From Candidatus Zixiibacteriota bacterium (GTDB taxonomy: Bacteria; Zixibacteria; MSB-5A5; GN15; PGXB01): a DNA stretch of 64,000 nucleotides. Shown one piece after another: positions 19,743 through 31,572 of the stretch. Below the pieces are notes generated by a model. It was given only the letters and a program-made list of their open reading frames with translations. It did not search any database and was not told the DNA's origin. Within the stretch, counting starts at the first letter, position 1; each line of letters begins with the position of its first letter. The stretch spans positions 1 through 64,000 of the forward strand of contig JAFGAL010000002.1 in the NCBI GenBank assembly GCA_016933695.1, written 5' to 3'. A program made the translations under genes and the position numbers.

Positions 19743-20591
19743 CTAACTCAGTTTCATGTTATCGATCAGCCGGACACCATGCACCCGCACCGCCAGTGAA
19801 CAGATGGTATTTCGAGTAATTCGCTTGACCGGTTGCAAAGAATCAAAATCGGTAAACGCGATATAGTCGATTTGCGCGGTCGGACATATTGACAAAATCA
19901 CCTGCGTCATTTTGCGTTTCAGGACAGCGGGTTTGTCGACACCGTCACGGAGAACCATAGCGCGGGCCTGTTTCAGCGCGGCATACAGGCAGATCGCTTT
20001 CGGGCGTTGCCTGGGAGTAAAATAGCTGTTGCGCGATGACATCGCCAGTCCATCCTTCTCACGAACGGTCGGTGCGACAATCAGTTTGATCGGATAATTC
20101 AGATCGCTGATCATCTGCTGAATAACCATCACCTGTTGGTAATCTTTCATTCCGAACACGGCGAGATCAGGACGGACGACATTGAACAGTTTCGCCACTA
20201 CCGTTGTCACACCGATAAAGTGAGTCGGGCGAAATTCCCCTTCCAATGTGGCGGTGATTTTTTCAACCGTAACGAATGTCTGAAAATCGACGGGGTACAC
20301 CAGTTCGGCCCTCGGGACAAACACGATATCTCCCCCCGCCGATGCGATAGCCTTGATATCTTTTTTTTCATTGCGGGGATACGCTTTGAAATCGTCCTTC
20401 GGTCCGAATTGTATCGGATTGACAAATACCGACGTCACCACGACATCGGCGAGTTTGCGGGCGCGGCGGATCAATGACAGGTGTCCGTCATGTAAAAACC
20501 CCATAGTCGGGACCAGGGCGATGGTCATATTTTGCGCGGTCATTGCCCGCGCCAGTTTCTGCATCTGTGGTATCGAACGTATGGTTTTCAT
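19743..20591 (-). CDS. panC: pantothenate synthetase
   Basis: A 282-residue ligase joining pantoate and beta-alanine with ATP to make pantothenate, the precursor of coenzyme A. It shows VPTMGFLHDGHLSLIRRA (the HIGH-like motif), FVNPIQFGPKDDFKAYPR, FGMKDYQQVMVIQQM and the KMSKS-like REKDGLAMSSRNSY. The start at ATG 20591 lies 1 nt past the stop of lpxH; ATG 20603 would overlap it. panD, which makes beta-alanine for this enzyme, is also in the window (38642) but not adjacent, and panB is not present. Confidence 0.94.
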   Translation of the reverse strand: MKTIRSIPQMQKLARAMTAQNMTIALVPTMGFLHDGHLSLIRRARKLADVVVTSVFVNPIQFGPKDDFKAYPRNEKKDIKAIASAGGDIVFVPRAELVYPVDFQTFVTVEKITATLEGEFRPTHFIGVTTVVAKLFNVVRPDLAVFGMKDYQQVMVIQQMISDLNYPIKLIVAPTVREKDGLAMSSRNSYFTPRQRPKAICLYAALKQARAMVLRDGVDKPAVLKRKMTQVILSICPTAQIDYIAFTDFDSLQPVKRITRNTICSLAVRVHGVRLIDNMKLS

Positions 20592-20592
20592 A

Positions 20593-21321
20593 TTACTCTT
20601 CATCTTCCAGAAACTCCAGCGTCAGCAGTCCGTCGTTAAGCCGGACATAGCTGAAATGCCGGATAAAATCTCCCGTATTGATGTACACGCCACCGTCGAG
20701 TTCATGGAATTCCGGGTGGTGGGTATGTCCGATCAGAACGGCATCGTACCCTTCTGAGATTTTCCGGGCGGCGTATACTTCATAATCCTCCAGAAAGGCC
20801 TTGTCCCGTTCCATGGTATGATGGCGCGACGTGCTCGACACATATTTCGCCAGCGGAATCGCCCAGTCGGGAGGGATGCGCTGATACAGCCAGATATTGA
20901 ACCGGTTGCGAAGGATGCGGCGAAGGATGCGATACTTCCAATCCGAGGGTGAAAGCCCGTCGCCGTGAATCAGAAACAGCCTTTTCTGCTGTTCGGTAAT
21001 GGCAAGAGAATCACGATGGATGGTAATCCCCGCTTCGCGACTTAAAAATCCGCCCAGCCAGAAATCATGATTACCCGTGATGTAATGGACAGGTATGCCG
21101 CGTTCGACCAGCGATGCCAGTTTGAACACGATTTTGAGATGTTCTTTCGGGACGGCATGTCTGTACTCGAACCAGAAATCGAACAGGTCACCCAGAATAT
21201 AGACCTTTTCGCCATCGTATTCGATCCGCTCGATCAGGCGCGACAGCATCGCGAGTTTGGTGTCCTCGCTGTGTTTGTCCGCCGCCCCGAGGTGCACGTC
21301 GGAAAAGAAATAAATCGCCAT
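20593..21321 (-). CDS. lpxH: UDP-2,3-diacylglucosamine hydrolase-like metallophosphoesterase (LpxH type)
   Basis: A 242-residue calcineurin-like phosphoesterase. Metal-binding blocks are in order: FFSDVHLGA (about 5-13), ILGDLFDFWFEY, ITGNHDFWLGG, LIHGDGLSP and LIGHTHHPEF. The FDFWFEYRHAVP segment and overall length fit LpxH or its LpxG-like relatives, which release UMP from UDP-diacylglucosamine in lipid A synthesis. ATG 21321 (MAIYFFSDVHLG) is chosen because a promoter ends 6 nt before it and nothing upstream is family-like. It is coupled to panC by 1 nt. Confidence 0.82.
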   Translation of the reverse strand: MAIYFFSDVHLGAADKHSEDTKLAMLSRLIERIEYDGEKVYILGDLFDFWFEYRHAVPKEHLKIVFKLASLVERGIPVHYITGNHDFWLGGFLSREAGITIHRDSLAITEQQKRLFLIHGDGLSPSDWKYRILRRILRNRFNIWLYQRIPPDWAIPLAKYVSSTSRHHTMERDKAFLEDYEVYAARKISEGYDAVLIGHTHHPEFHELDGGVYINTGDFIRHFSYVRLNDGLLTLEFLEDEE

Positions 21322-21327
21322 CGGCGG

Positions 21328-21356
21328 AGTATACGAATTTGACGGCAAAAAGTAAA
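21328..21356 (-). promoter_or_regulatory. sigma70-type promoter of lpxH-panC
   Basis: TTTACT at 21356-21351, a 17-nt spacer and TATACT at 21333-21328 on the minus strand. Only 6 nt (CCGCCG) separate the -10 box from the lpxH ATG, so transcription should begin at about the A of the start codon. Confidence 0.5.
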
Positions 21357-21407
21357 CCGCAACCGAACCGAATTGTCATTGGCGCATAGTGACATCAATC
21401 AACGCGG

Positions 21408-23771
21408 CTACTGACATATCGGGGCCGGTCCGGGTGGATCGCCATAAATAAAATCGATCAGATACAGGATATCCAGCAGGTTGATGGCACCGTCGCCGCC
21501 GTTGACATCGCCGGCAATCAGCGGATCGGGCGGCGGACCCGGCGGGATTGTGTATATATAACTGATCACAGCCAATACATCCAGCAGGTTGACCGCCGTA
21601 TCATGGCTGACATCACCGCAGATGAAGCCGCAGTCGATCAGATTGAACAGAATCGTGATATTGTCGGAACTGCCGTTGGTGGTGGCAATATCCGGATCGC
21701 CGTCACTGTCCAGATCGGCCGGCACCGACCAGTTCGGCCAACTGCCAATGCCATAATTCACTGCCGGCCCGAAGGAAGCGTCTCCCTCGTTTTCCAGTAC
21801 CGCGACACTGCCGTGAATGGTCACGATCAGATCATCATCGTTGTCATGGTCGATATCGGCCGTGGTCAAATGTCGTACCCAGCCAACAGGATAGATTTTG
21901 TCGATGCCGAAATCACCTGTCCCATTATTGAGAAACAATGTCACATCCGATGTCATTTGTGATCCGATCGCCAGATCGAGATCATTGTCGTTGTCAAGAT
22001 CGCTTGCCGCGATCCAGAATGGATAATCGCCGACCGGATGGGAAACAGATGGGGCGAAAGTCCCGTCACCGTTATTATATAACAGGGAGAAATCATCATT
22101 CCCCGCATTGACCACCGCCAGATCGGCATCGCCGTCCTTATCGAAATCTCCGGCACATAATCCCTTGGGATGTAACCCGGTTTGATACAGGACATACTCA
22201 TTAAAAAAGCCGGTTCCGCTATTGATAAAAATCGTGACTCCGTTCGCGAATTCACAGGAAACGGCCAGATCGCAATCAAAGTCGTTATCCAGATCGACCG
22301 CGGCAATGTCATAGGGCTGACGTCCGGCCTCATAATGGGTAACCTCGGCAAACACCGCGTTTCCATTGTTTTTCAAGACTGAAATACTCGATGAATTGTA
22401 ATTAGCCGTCGCCAGATCATCATCCCCATCACCGTCAAAATCGGCACTGCAGATTGCCCACGGCCCGTTTCCGGTATGATAAAACGCACCCGGTGTAAAT
22501 TCACCCACGCCGTTATTGATTAATATCGCAATGCTGTCCGGCGCCTGGTCGTCCACTCCGGAATTGGCCACGGCAAGATCATAATCCAGATCATTATCAA
22601 GATCAGCAACACAGATCGAGCCGGGTTTACTACCGACATTATAATTGACATTAATCGGGAATTCGCAACCGCCCTGGTTTATTAAAACGGAGATATTGTG
22701 ATGCCAGAAATTGGCCGTGACAACATCGACCAAACCGTCGTCATCGACATCACCGGCGTATATGGAAGCCGGCGACGTGCCCGTTCCGACCGGGTCTTTG
22801 GTCGTGAAAGTACCGTCGCCCGTATTGGACAAAACGGAAAAGTCATTACTGCCGTAATTGGCAACCACCAGATCGCTGTCGTTGTCGTTGTCCATATCAA
22901 CGGCGTAAATCGCCACCGGCCAGTCGCCGACGGTTGTGGTTGCATCAAGGACAAAGTCGGCAGTCCCGCCGTTGCGGAGGATGATCACATTATCCAGACT
23001 GGCATTGACCACCGCCAGATCGATGTCGCCGTCGGCATCGAAATCGCCGCCGGTCACGGCCCGGGCGCTGTCGCCGGTGACATAATTCACTGCCGGTGCA
23101 AACGTTCCATCGCCTTGATTCAGCAGAATCGAGATGTCATCGGAAAACTCATTGGCAACCGCCAGATCATTGTCATTATCGCCGTCGAAATCGGCGCCAA
23201 ACAGTGAAAGAGGGAATTGACCGACGTCATAGCGGGTCTTATTCCCGAATGTCCGTTCATCCCAATTGAAATAGACAAACAAGCCGCTTTTCGGAGCGGT
23301 TGCCGCCACCAGATCACGGAGACCGTCGCCATTCAGGTCGATTGCCAATACCGCCGAGACGGCCGTATCTGCCTGATAGTGATACGGCGCCGAAAAGGTG
23401 CCGTCACCGTTATTGTAGATAACACTGAGACTGTCCACCCCGAAATCTCCGGCGATCAGGTCGGCATAATTGTCACCATCGAGATCCGCCGCATACACCG
23501 AATACGGATTGGAGCCAACTTCATAAAACACCGATGGGGCATATACTCCTTTGCCGTCATTGATAAAAACCGAGACGGCATTGGAATAGTGATTTGCCAC
23601 CGCCAGGTCGATATCGCCATCGTTATCAAGGTCACATCCAGCCACCGATGCCGGCCAGGTGCCGGTGTTGTAATCAATGCGTGTGTCGAAATAGTAATTC
23701 TGCGCATCGGCAGGCAATATAGAGAAAAGACACAGGATGATCAGCCCGGATACTATTATTAATCCCTTCAT
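21408..23771 (-). CDS. secreted FG-GAP/VCBS repeat protein with dockerin-like C-terminus
   Basis: A 787-residue exported protein. ATG 23771 follows GGAGGGATACTGT and begins a clear signal peptide (MKGLIIVSGLIILCLFSILPADA). I count 14 repeats of about 49 residues, each centred on a calcium-loop motif of the D-x-D-x-D-G-x-x-D type (DLDNDGDIDLAVAN, DFDGDGDDDLATAN) followed by ISVLINNGDGTF-like strands, as in integrin FG-GAP propellers. The C-terminus has two dockerin-like half-motifs (GDVSHDTAVNLLDVLAVISYIY and GDVNGGDGAINLLDILYLIDFIY) ending in a Pro/Gly-rich tail. Role unknown; calcium-dependent surface adhesion or scaffold binding is likely from the folds. It is monocistronic. Confidence 0.9.
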   Translation of the reverse strand: MKGLIIVSGLIILCLFSILPADAQNYYFDTRIDYNTGTWPASVAGCDLDNDGDIDLAVANHYSNAVSVFINDGKGVYAPSVFYEVGSNPYSVYAADLDGDNYADLIAGDFGVDSLSVIYNNGDGTFSAPYHYQADTAVSAVLAIDLNGDGLRDLVAATAPKSGLFVYFNWDERTFGNKTRYDVGQFPLSLFGADFDGDNDNDLAVANEFSDDISILLNQGDGTFAPAVNYVTGDSARAVTGGDFDADGDIDLAVVNASLDNVIILRNGGTADFVLDATTTVGDWPVAIYAVDMDNDNDSDLVVANYGSNDFSVLSNTGDGTFTTKDPVGTGTSPASIYAGDVDDDGLVDVVTANFWHHNISVLINQGGCEFPINVNYNVGSKPGSICVADLDNDLDYDLAVANSGVDDQAPDSIAILINNGVGEFTPGAFYHTGNGPWAICSADFDGDGDDDLATANYNSSSISVLKNNGNAVFAEVTHYEAGRQPYDIAAVDLDNDFDCDLAVSCEFANGVTIFINSGTGFFNEYVLYQTGLHPKGLCAGDFDKDGDADLAVVNAGNDDFSLLYNNGDGTFAPSVSHPVGDYPFWIAASDLDNDNDLDLAIGSQMTSDVTLFLNNGTGDFGIDKIYPVGWVRHLTTADIDHDNDDDLIVTIHGSVAVLENEGDASFGPAVNYGIGSWPNWSVPADLDSDGDPDIATTNGSSDNITILFNLIDCGFICGDVSHDTAVNLLDVLAVISYIYTIPPGPPPDPLIAGDVNGGDGAINLLDILYLIDFIYGDPPGPAPICQ

Positions 23772-23970
23772 ACAGTATCCCTCCAAATTGAAAAACGCCA
23801 AAAAACGCAAAATGGGCAGTAGCGTGTGATGTGAAACCATGAGAAATGACCAACCGCTCTGTCGGTAAAGCACTTACTATAAGATACCGTATAAGTAAAA
23901 TCTGTAAAGGGCAAAATACGAGCGGATTATATATATAACCGGAAAAGTCCGGGTCGATTACCGCAACGAA

Positions 23971-26202
23971 CTAATGCCTGACCCGTTCCAGCAGGTTGCG
24001 CAGGCTGTCATAGTACGCCCGGGACATGTCCTCCAGAGGGATATCGATCAGGTCATTGATAACCAGCCGGTCGCGGCCGACACGGCCGATGGCGGCAATC
24101 GGGACGCCGCTGGCGGTGCACAGATCGACCAGTTTCTCCGCGTGGGTCTCATCGGTCGAGACAATGATCCGCGACTGGGTTTCGCCAAACAGCAGGCAAT
24201 CCGGACGGATGTCATCATCGAGATGTATGTGTGCGCCAAACAGGTTTTCACGATCGGACAGACAGCATTCCGCCAGAGCGACCGCCAGACCGCCGTCGGA
24301 ACAGTCATGGGCCGACTTGATCAGTCCGGCCCTGATTGCGGAAAGAAGCGTATCCTGTACCAGTTTTTCGACATGCAAATCGAGTTTCGGCAGAGGCCCG
24401 ATATTTTTGCCGAAGATCGTGTGCAGATATTCCGATGCACCCAGTTCCTCATCGGTTTCACCGATCAGGTATATGAAATCACCCGCGTTTTTGAATCCCT
24501 GGGTCGTGATATGGCTGACATCATCGATAATCCCCAGCATTCCGATAGTCGGGGTCGGGAACACCGCACGTTCCGGATCCTCATTATAGAAGCTGACATT
24601 GCCGCCGGTTACCGGGGTATTGAAATGCCGGCAGGCTTCCCCCATTCCGGCCACCGCTTCGGAGAAACCGTAATAGATTTCCGGCTTGTACGGATTACCA
24701 AAATTGAGGCAGTTGGTGATCGCCACCCCGCGCCCGCCGGAACAGGCGATATTGCGGGCCGCTTCGGCCACCGCCTGAATCGCGCCCGCGCGGGGATTGA
24801 GATAGCAGTACCGTCCGTTGCAATCGGTCACCAGTGCCAACGCGCGATTGGTTTTGCGTACGCGCAGAACCGCCGCATCGGAACCCGGTCCGACCGCGGT
24901 ATTGGTGCGCACCATGGAATCGTATTGGTTGAACACCCACCCCTTATCGCAAATATTCGGAGCGGCCAGCATGGTTAACAGGTCTTTACTGAAATCCCGA
25001 TCGGTCGGGTACTCATCGAGATTGATTTTCGCCAGTTCATCAACATAGGCCGGTTTCCTGGTCTCGCGATGATAGACCGGGGTACCTCCACCCAATGACA
25101 GGACATCCGACGGAATCTCTGAAACAGTTTCGCCGTTCAGGCGGACTTTGAAAATCCCGCTGTCGTTGGATTCGCCGATAATCGTGGAATCGAGTTCCCA
25201 TTTGTCGAAAATGCGCCGAACGTCCTCTTCCCGTCCTTTTTTCACGCATACCAGCATGCGCTCCTGCGATTCCGAAAGCAGGATTTCATACGGGGTCATG
25301 TGTTTTTCGCGCACCGGGACCTTGTCGATATCGATTGTCACACCGGCATTGCCCCGGAATGACATCTCCGCACAGGAGCAGGTAATTCCGGCCGCGCCCA
25401 TATCCTGCACGCCGATTACCAGATCCTCGCGGATGATTTCCAAAGTGGCTTCAAGTAAAAGTTTCTCCGTAAACGGATCGCCGATTTGCACCGAGGGCCG
25501 TCGTTCCTGGGATTTTTCCGTGAGTTCCTCGGAGGCGAACGTCGCGCCGTGAATACCATCGCGGCCGGTCTTGGAACCGACAATCATCACCGGATTGCCG
25601 ACCCCGGAAATCGTGCCGGACACCAATCCGTCGGCTCTGACCAACCCCACCGCCATTGCATTGATCAGCGGATTGCCGGTATAGGCATCATCGAAATAGG
25701 TTTCGCCCGCCACCGTCGGGACGCCAAAGGAGTTGCCATAGTCGCCAATACCGCGCACGACACCATCGACCAGATAGCGAACTCGTGGATTATCAGGTGA
25801 TCCGAAACGAAGCGAATCCAGCGAGGCAATCGGCCGTGCGCCCATGGTAAAAATATCGCGAAGTATGCCGCCGACCCCGGTCGCGGCCCCCTGGTACGGT
25901 TCCACCGCCGAGGGGTGGTTGTGCGACTCGATTTTGAACACCACCGCGAGACCGTCGCCGATATCCACGGCACCGGCGTTTTCCTCACCGGCCTTGGACA
26001 GCAGGGCGTCGCCTTCACGCGGGAGTGTTTTCAGCAGGGCAATGGAGTTTTTATATGAGCAGTGTTCCGACCACATCACCGAAAAGACGCCAAGTTCGGT
26101 GTAATTCGGCTCACGGCCCAGTATTTTGATAATTTCGCGGTATTCTTCTTCGTTTAACCCGTGGTCTTTGACCATTTGCGGGGTAACCTGCGGCTGTTCC
26201 AT
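23971..26202 (-). CDS. purL: phosphoribosylformylglycinamidine synthase subunit (small PurL)
   Basis: A 743-residue enzyme of purine synthesis that converts FGAR to FGAM using ammonia from PurQ. The length and domain layout are those of the small PurL that works with separate PurS and PurQ, neither of which is in the window. Marks include [16 protein letters not shown] near the N-terminus, [40 protein letters not shown] and [16 protein letters not shown]. The start is ATG 26202, with GGAGGA 6 nt before it; the in-frame GTG four codons earlier would overlap the ribosome site. A strong promoter lies upstream. Confidence 0.95.
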   Translation of the reverse strand: MEQPQVTPQMVKDHGLNEEEYREIIKILGREPNYTELGVFSVMWSEHCSYKNSIALLKTLPREGDALLSKAGEENAGAVDIGDGLAVVFKIESHNHPSAVEPYQGAATGVGGILRDIFTMGARPIASLDSLRFGSPDNPRVRYLVDGVVRGIGDYGNSFGVPTVAGETYFDDAYTGNPLINAMAVGLVRADGLVSGTISGVGNPVMIVGSKTGRDGIHGATFASEELTEKSQERRPSVQIGDPFTEKLLLEATLEIIREDLVIGVQDMGAAGITCSCAEMSFRGNAGVTIDIDKVPVREKHMTPYEILLSESQERMLVCVKKGREEDVRRIFDKWELDSTIIGESNDSGIFKVRLNGETVSEIPSDVLSLGGGTPVYHRETRKPAYVDELAKINLDEYPTDRDFSKDLLTMLAAPNICDKGWVFNQYDSMVRTNTAVGPGSDAAVLRVRKTNRALALVTDCNGRYCYLNPRAGAIQAVAEAARNIACSGGRGVAITNCLNFGNPYKPEIYYGFSEAVAGMGEACRHFNTPVTGGNVSFYNEDPERAVFPTPTIGMLGIIDDVSHITTQGFKNAGDFIYLIGETDEELGASEYLHTIFGKNIGPLPKLDLHVEKLVQDTLLSAIRAGLIKSAHDCSDGGLAVALAECCLSDRENLFGAHIHLDDDIRPDCLLFGETQSRIIVSTDETHAEKLVDLCTASGVPIAAIGRVGRDRLVINDLIDIPLEDMSRAYYDSLRNLLERVRH

Positions 26203-26228
26203 TTCTTCCTCCACTCAGTGAAAGAGGG

Positions 26229-26257
26229 AATATAGACGCCCCCCCGGTTTGAGTCAA
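26229..26257 (-). promoter_or_regulatory. sigma70-type promoter of purL
   Basis: TTGACT at 26257-26252, exactly 17 nt of spacer containing a G7 run, and TATATT at 26234-26229 on the minus strand. Unlike several promoters here it leaves room for a short leader carrying the GGAGGA ribosome site. Confidence 0.65.
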
Positions 26258-26270
26258 ACAGAATGTGTGA

Positions 26271-26798
26271 TTATTTGGGGGTTCGGACGAAACATCCCGA
26301 CATATGGGGATTGAAATAGGTTCTACCATACGGCGCCGACCAGACAACGCCGACCATTTCTATTGTGTACATTTCATTATCTTCGGCCGTATCCACCGGG
26401 TATGCGATAACGGATAGAAACAGCGAATCAAAGCTATTAAACTTGTAACGCAACGACCGATACGGCTGATCGGAAACATTCGACGAATCCGACACAATGT
26501 CAAAAAACATGGTACCCGAGACAATACAATAATTGCCGGTAACAAAGCTTATTCGATTGCCGTCCGATTCGGAAATGGATATTTCGAATTGACTATCGGC
26601 GAATGTCAATTCCGAGATAAAGATTTTATAGATTAGGGTATCATCTTCTTCCGGAATGAAATTATAGCCCAAGAAAGCGACCGTATATTCATCTGTCCAT
26701 GTGCCGTCGAATGGGTTTGAAGGCGACGTCACATCTTTCATCAAACCACAACCGGCAAAAAACATAATAACCGCAATAAGACAGAAAAGACATCGCAT
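26271..26798 (-). CDS. hypothetical lipoprotein
   Basis: A 175-residue protein with a lipoprotein signal peptide (MRCLFCLIAVIMFFAGC, lipobox FAGC, Cys17) followed by a Ser/Pro linker and a beta-rich domain (NPFDGTWTDEYTVAFLGY, IYKIFISELTFADSQFEISISESDG, YRSLRYKFNSFDSLFLSVIAYP). The opening FDGTW plus alternating strands resembles small lipocalin-like outer-membrane lipoproteins, but I cannot assign it. Base composition is slightly more AT-rich than its neighbours. ATG 26798 is chosen for the signal peptide; no strong ribosome site precedes it. Confidence 0.7.
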   Translation of the reverse strand: MRCLFCLIAVIMFFAGCGLMKDVTSPSNPFDGTWTDEYTVAFLGYNFIPEEDDTLIYKIFISELTFADSQFEISISESDGNRISFVTGNYCIVSGTMFFDIVSDSSNVSDQPYRSLRYKFNSFDSLFLSVIAYPVDTAEDNEMYTIEMVGVVWSAPYGRTYFNPHMSGCFVRTPK

Positions 26799-26931
26799 AT
26801 GACAACTCACATCTGTAATATTCAGGAGCATTGACGACTATCATATACAATATGTTTCCCATTTCTCAGGTGTCAAAGATATAATCGATTTCCTGCCGGG
26901 CGCATGTTATTGAGAAAAAACCAAAAAACAC

Positions 26932-26959
26932 TGGACAGGGGCGCGCCAGCATGTATACT
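26932..26959 (+). promoter_or_regulatory. sigma70-type promoter of tilS
   Basis: TGGACA at 26932-26937, a 16-nt spacer and TATACT at 26954-26959. The tilS ATG begins 9 nt after the -10 box and has no Shine-Dalgarno site, so a leaderless mRNA is expected. Confidence 0.45.
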
Positions 26960-26967
26960 GCCGTACC

Positions 26968-28374
26968 ATGGATGCCATTGAAACATCGGTTCGGGAAAAT
27001 ATCCGGCAATTCGGCATGATTGCGCCCGGCAGTGCGGTTCTGGTTGGTTTTTCCGGCGGCCCGGATTCGACTGCGCTGGTGCAGATGCTGCATAATTGCG
27101 CGTGTGATCTGCATTTCGCGCTTGCCGCCTGTTATATCAATCACGGCATCAGGCGAAATGCGGTTGCCGGCGAAATCGCGTATTGCACGGCCATTTGCAA
27201 AAAGCTGAATATCCCCCTGACCGTGGTCGAGGCCGATATTCCCGCGTACGCCAAAACCGACAAACTTTCACTCGAACAGGCCGGACGGAATTTCAGAATC
27301 GATGCGCTCAATGAAATCGCCAAACGGGAAAAGTGCAACGTGATCGCGCTGGGTCATCATCTTGACGATCAGATCGAAACGATTCTGTTTCGGCTGTTTC
27401 GCGGAACCGGCCCGAATGGAATCCTGCCGATCAAGCCAGTCAGCGGCAATATCATCCGGCCGCTTTACAATATCCTCCGTTCTGAAATCGAAGCGTATTG
27501 CAAACGACATAAACTCAATCCAGTGCTGGATGAATCCAATCTGCAGTCGCATTTCTCACGGAATTATATTCGCAATAAAATCATTCCGGTAATCGAGACG
27601 CATTTCGAGGGGAAATATCGTAATGCGCTGGTCCATTTCGCACAGATTGTCTCTGATGAAAACGACTATCTTGAGTGTCGGACACAAAGAGAATTGAAAA
27701 AGATCGCGCAATTCACGCCCGGCGGGAAGATTATTGTTGATTTGGCCAAAATCGCCGCTTATGATCTATGGCTGAGACGGCGACTGATAAAGACGTGCCT
27801 GGAGAGGCTGGATGGACAGGTCGGCGCGGGATCGTTTGAACAGATCGGGCGTATCGATGAGATTATCGTCGGTCGAAAAAAGGCGGTAAGCCTCCCGAAT
27901 GCGATCCGCACAGTCGTCGATCGAGGCTGTTTGTATTTTGTATACGGCACGGTGCGATGGAAAACACACCGATTGGATTGCGAACGGGCGGTTGATCTGC
28001 CGGAAATCCGCAGTCGCATGAAATGCCGGAGACGTTCGGGGAGCAAGGCGGTCACGATACGACAAAAACAGGGATACCGGATTCATCTCGACGCCGATAA
28101 AATCACCCCTCCCCTGTCGGTGCGGGGGATTCGCACCGGTGACAAGTTCTGTCCTCTGGGAATGCGCGGGACGAAAAAAATCGGCGATTATCTTACCGAC
28201 GCCAGGGTGTCGCGATTGATACGCGATGAAATCCCGGTGGTGACCGACGGCAGCGGGATTATCTGGCTGGTAGGATATCAGATCGCCGAACGAGTGAAAA
28301 TCGAGAAGGAAACCACCAATATTTTGGAAATAGAATTGAGTGAAAGACGCAGACATGGAAAGTCACAAATTTGA
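26968..28374 (+). CDS. tilS: tRNA(Ile)-lysidine synthase
   Basis: A 468-residue enzyme that ligates lysine to C34 of the AUA-reading tRNA-Ile, changing its identity. The PP-loop motif SGGPDS is at 29-34, followed by ACYINHGIR, the substrate-binding ALGHHLDDQIETILFRLFRGTG, and RNYIRNKIIPVIE. The C-terminal TilS substrate-binding domain ends with IRTGDKFCPLGMRGTKKIGDYLTDARV. ATG 26968 gives the usual N-terminus. The 3' end overlaps hpt by 20 nt; tilS-hpt-ftsH is a widely conserved order in bacteria. Confidence 0.94.
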   Translation: MDAIETSVRENIRQFGMIAPGSAVLVGFSGGPDSTALVQMLHNCACDLHFALAACYINHGIRRNAVAGEIAYCTAICKKLNIPLTVVEADIPAYAKTDKLSLEQAGRNFRIDALNEIAKREKCNVIALGHHLDDQIETILFRLFRGTGPNGILPIKPVSGNIIRPLYNILRSEIEAYCKRHKLNPVLDESNLQSHFSRNYIRNKIIPVIETHFEGKYRNALVHFAQIVSDENDYLECRTQRELKKIAQFTPGGKIIVDLAKIAAYDLWLRRRLIKTCLERLDGQVGAGSFEQIGRIDEIIVGRKKAVSLPNAIRTVVDRGCLYFVYGTVRWKTHRLDCERAVDLPEIRSRMKCRRRSGSKAVTIRQKQGYRIHLDADKITPPLSVRGIRTGDKFCPLGMRGTKKIGDYLTDARVSRLIRDEIPVVTDGSGIIWLVGYQIAERVKIEKETTNILEIELSERRRHGKSQI

Positions 28375-28879
28375 ACTGCTGTTTCCCCAGGATAAAATTT
28401 CCCAGAGAATCACGGAACTGGGGCGACAGATTTCGACGGATTACCGGGATAAGAATCCCATTCTGATCGGCGTCCTCAAAGGATGTGTTATTTTCATTGC
28501 GGATCTGATCCGCGCCATTACTGTCCCCGTCGAGTTGGAATTCATTTCCGCGTCAAGTTACAATAACGGTCAAACCGCTTCGGAACGCGTCGACATGGGC
28601 CGGAATCCCCAAAAACGGCTGACCGGGCGGCATCTTCTGCTGGTCGAGGGGGTTGTCGATTCCGGCAAAACGATCGCATCCATCAAGAAAAAGCTGGAAC
28701 TTGAGAAACCCGCATCCATAGAAGTTGTTACATTATTGGATAAGCCGAAGTGCCGGAAGGTTGAGGCGCGGATCAAGTATGTCGGATTCGATGCCGGAGA
28801 GGACTTCGTTATCGGTTACGGTCTCGACGTCGATCAGAGCTATCGCAACCTTCCCTTTATCGGCAAAGTGACCGAGTAG
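28355..28879 (+). CDS. hpt: hypoxanthine phosphoribosyltransferase
   Basis: A 174-residue purine salvage enzyme converting hypoxanthine or guanine plus PRPP to IMP or GMP. The PRPP-binding signature appears as LLLVEGVVDSGKT (normally VEDIIDTGxT), with EFISASSYNNGQ earlier and a C-terminal KYVGFDAGEDFVIGYGLDVDQSYRNLPFIG. The Glu-Gly in LVEGVVDSG replaces the commoner Glu-Asp. ATG 28355 is chosen; a GTG at 28340 would add five residues. It overlaps tilS, so the two are co-translated. Confidence 0.92.
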   Translation: MESHKFELLFPQDKISQRITELGRQISTDYRDKNPILIGVLKGCVIFIADLIRAITVPVELEFISASSYNNGQTASERVDMGRNPQKRLTGRHLLLVEGVVDSGKTIASIKKKLELEKPASIEVVTLLDKPKCRKVEARIKYVGFDAGEDFVIGYGLDVDQSYRNLPFIGKVTE

Positions 28880-28947
28880 AAAAAAACCGCAGATTCCGGT
28901 CACTTTTGGTCGATTATATAGTATATTAATGTGGGAGTATATGATAG

Positions 28948-30919
<1,972 letters not shown>

Positions 30920-30927
<8 letters not shown>

Positions 30928-31474
30928 AGACAAAATCCTCAAAGGCGTGCGGCTGATTCTCGAGGGAATCGGTGAGGATCCGGAACGAGAGGGGCTGAAA
31001 CGCACTCCCGAACGATTGTATGAATTCTACAAGGATGTTTTCTCCGGTATCAAATCCAAACCGGAGAAAACGCTTCGGCTGTACACCAAGCCGAACAAGG
31101 ATGAACTGATTATCGTCCGCGACATTTCCTTCTACTCCATGTGCGAACATCACCTGGTGCCGTTTTTCGGCAAGGTGCATATCGCGTATATTCCGCAGAA
31201 AAACAAAATCACCGGCTTTTCCAATCTGGTGGAGATTGTCGAGGTCTTTTCCAAACGTCCCACCGTGCAGGAAGAGCTGACTTCCCAGATCGCCGACAGC
31301 ATTTATACCATCATCAACGCCAAAGGCGTGCTGGTGATCATCGAAGCCGAACATCTGTGCATGACCATGACCGGGGTCAAGAAGCCCGGATCGCGCACGA
31401 TCACGTCGGCGGTGCGCGGCAACCTGCGCCAGGAGGCCACTCGCGCGGAAGCGATGGCGCTGATCAAGCAATAA
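30920..31474 (+). CDS. folE: GTP cyclohydrolase I
   Basis: A 184-residue enzyme opening the folate pathway by converting GTP to dihydroneopterin triphosphate. Key marks are [15 protein letters not shown] near the N-terminus, the zinc and catalytic segment [48 protein letters not shown], and [19 protein letters not shown] with the second zinc Cys. It overlaps ftsH by 8 nt and is followed by folP, so two steps of folate synthesis lie together, though a separate promoter precedes folP. Confidence 0.96.
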
Positions 31475-31509
31475 TCATCGCGATTCGATCCGTCAATATC
31501 AATATTATC

Positions 31510-31538
31510 TTGCCGACTTGTGACTGCTTATCTATATT
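31510..31538 (+). promoter_or_regulatory. sigma70-type promoter before folP
   Basis: TTGCCG at 31510-31515, a 17-nt spacer and TATATT at 31533-31538, within the 98-nt gap between folE and folP. It gives a leader of about 28 nt, with a weak CAGGATAAACGAAC before the ATG. Confidence 0.45.
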
Positions 31539-31572
31539 CATACCAGAGACATCGCTGTCAGGATAAACGAAC

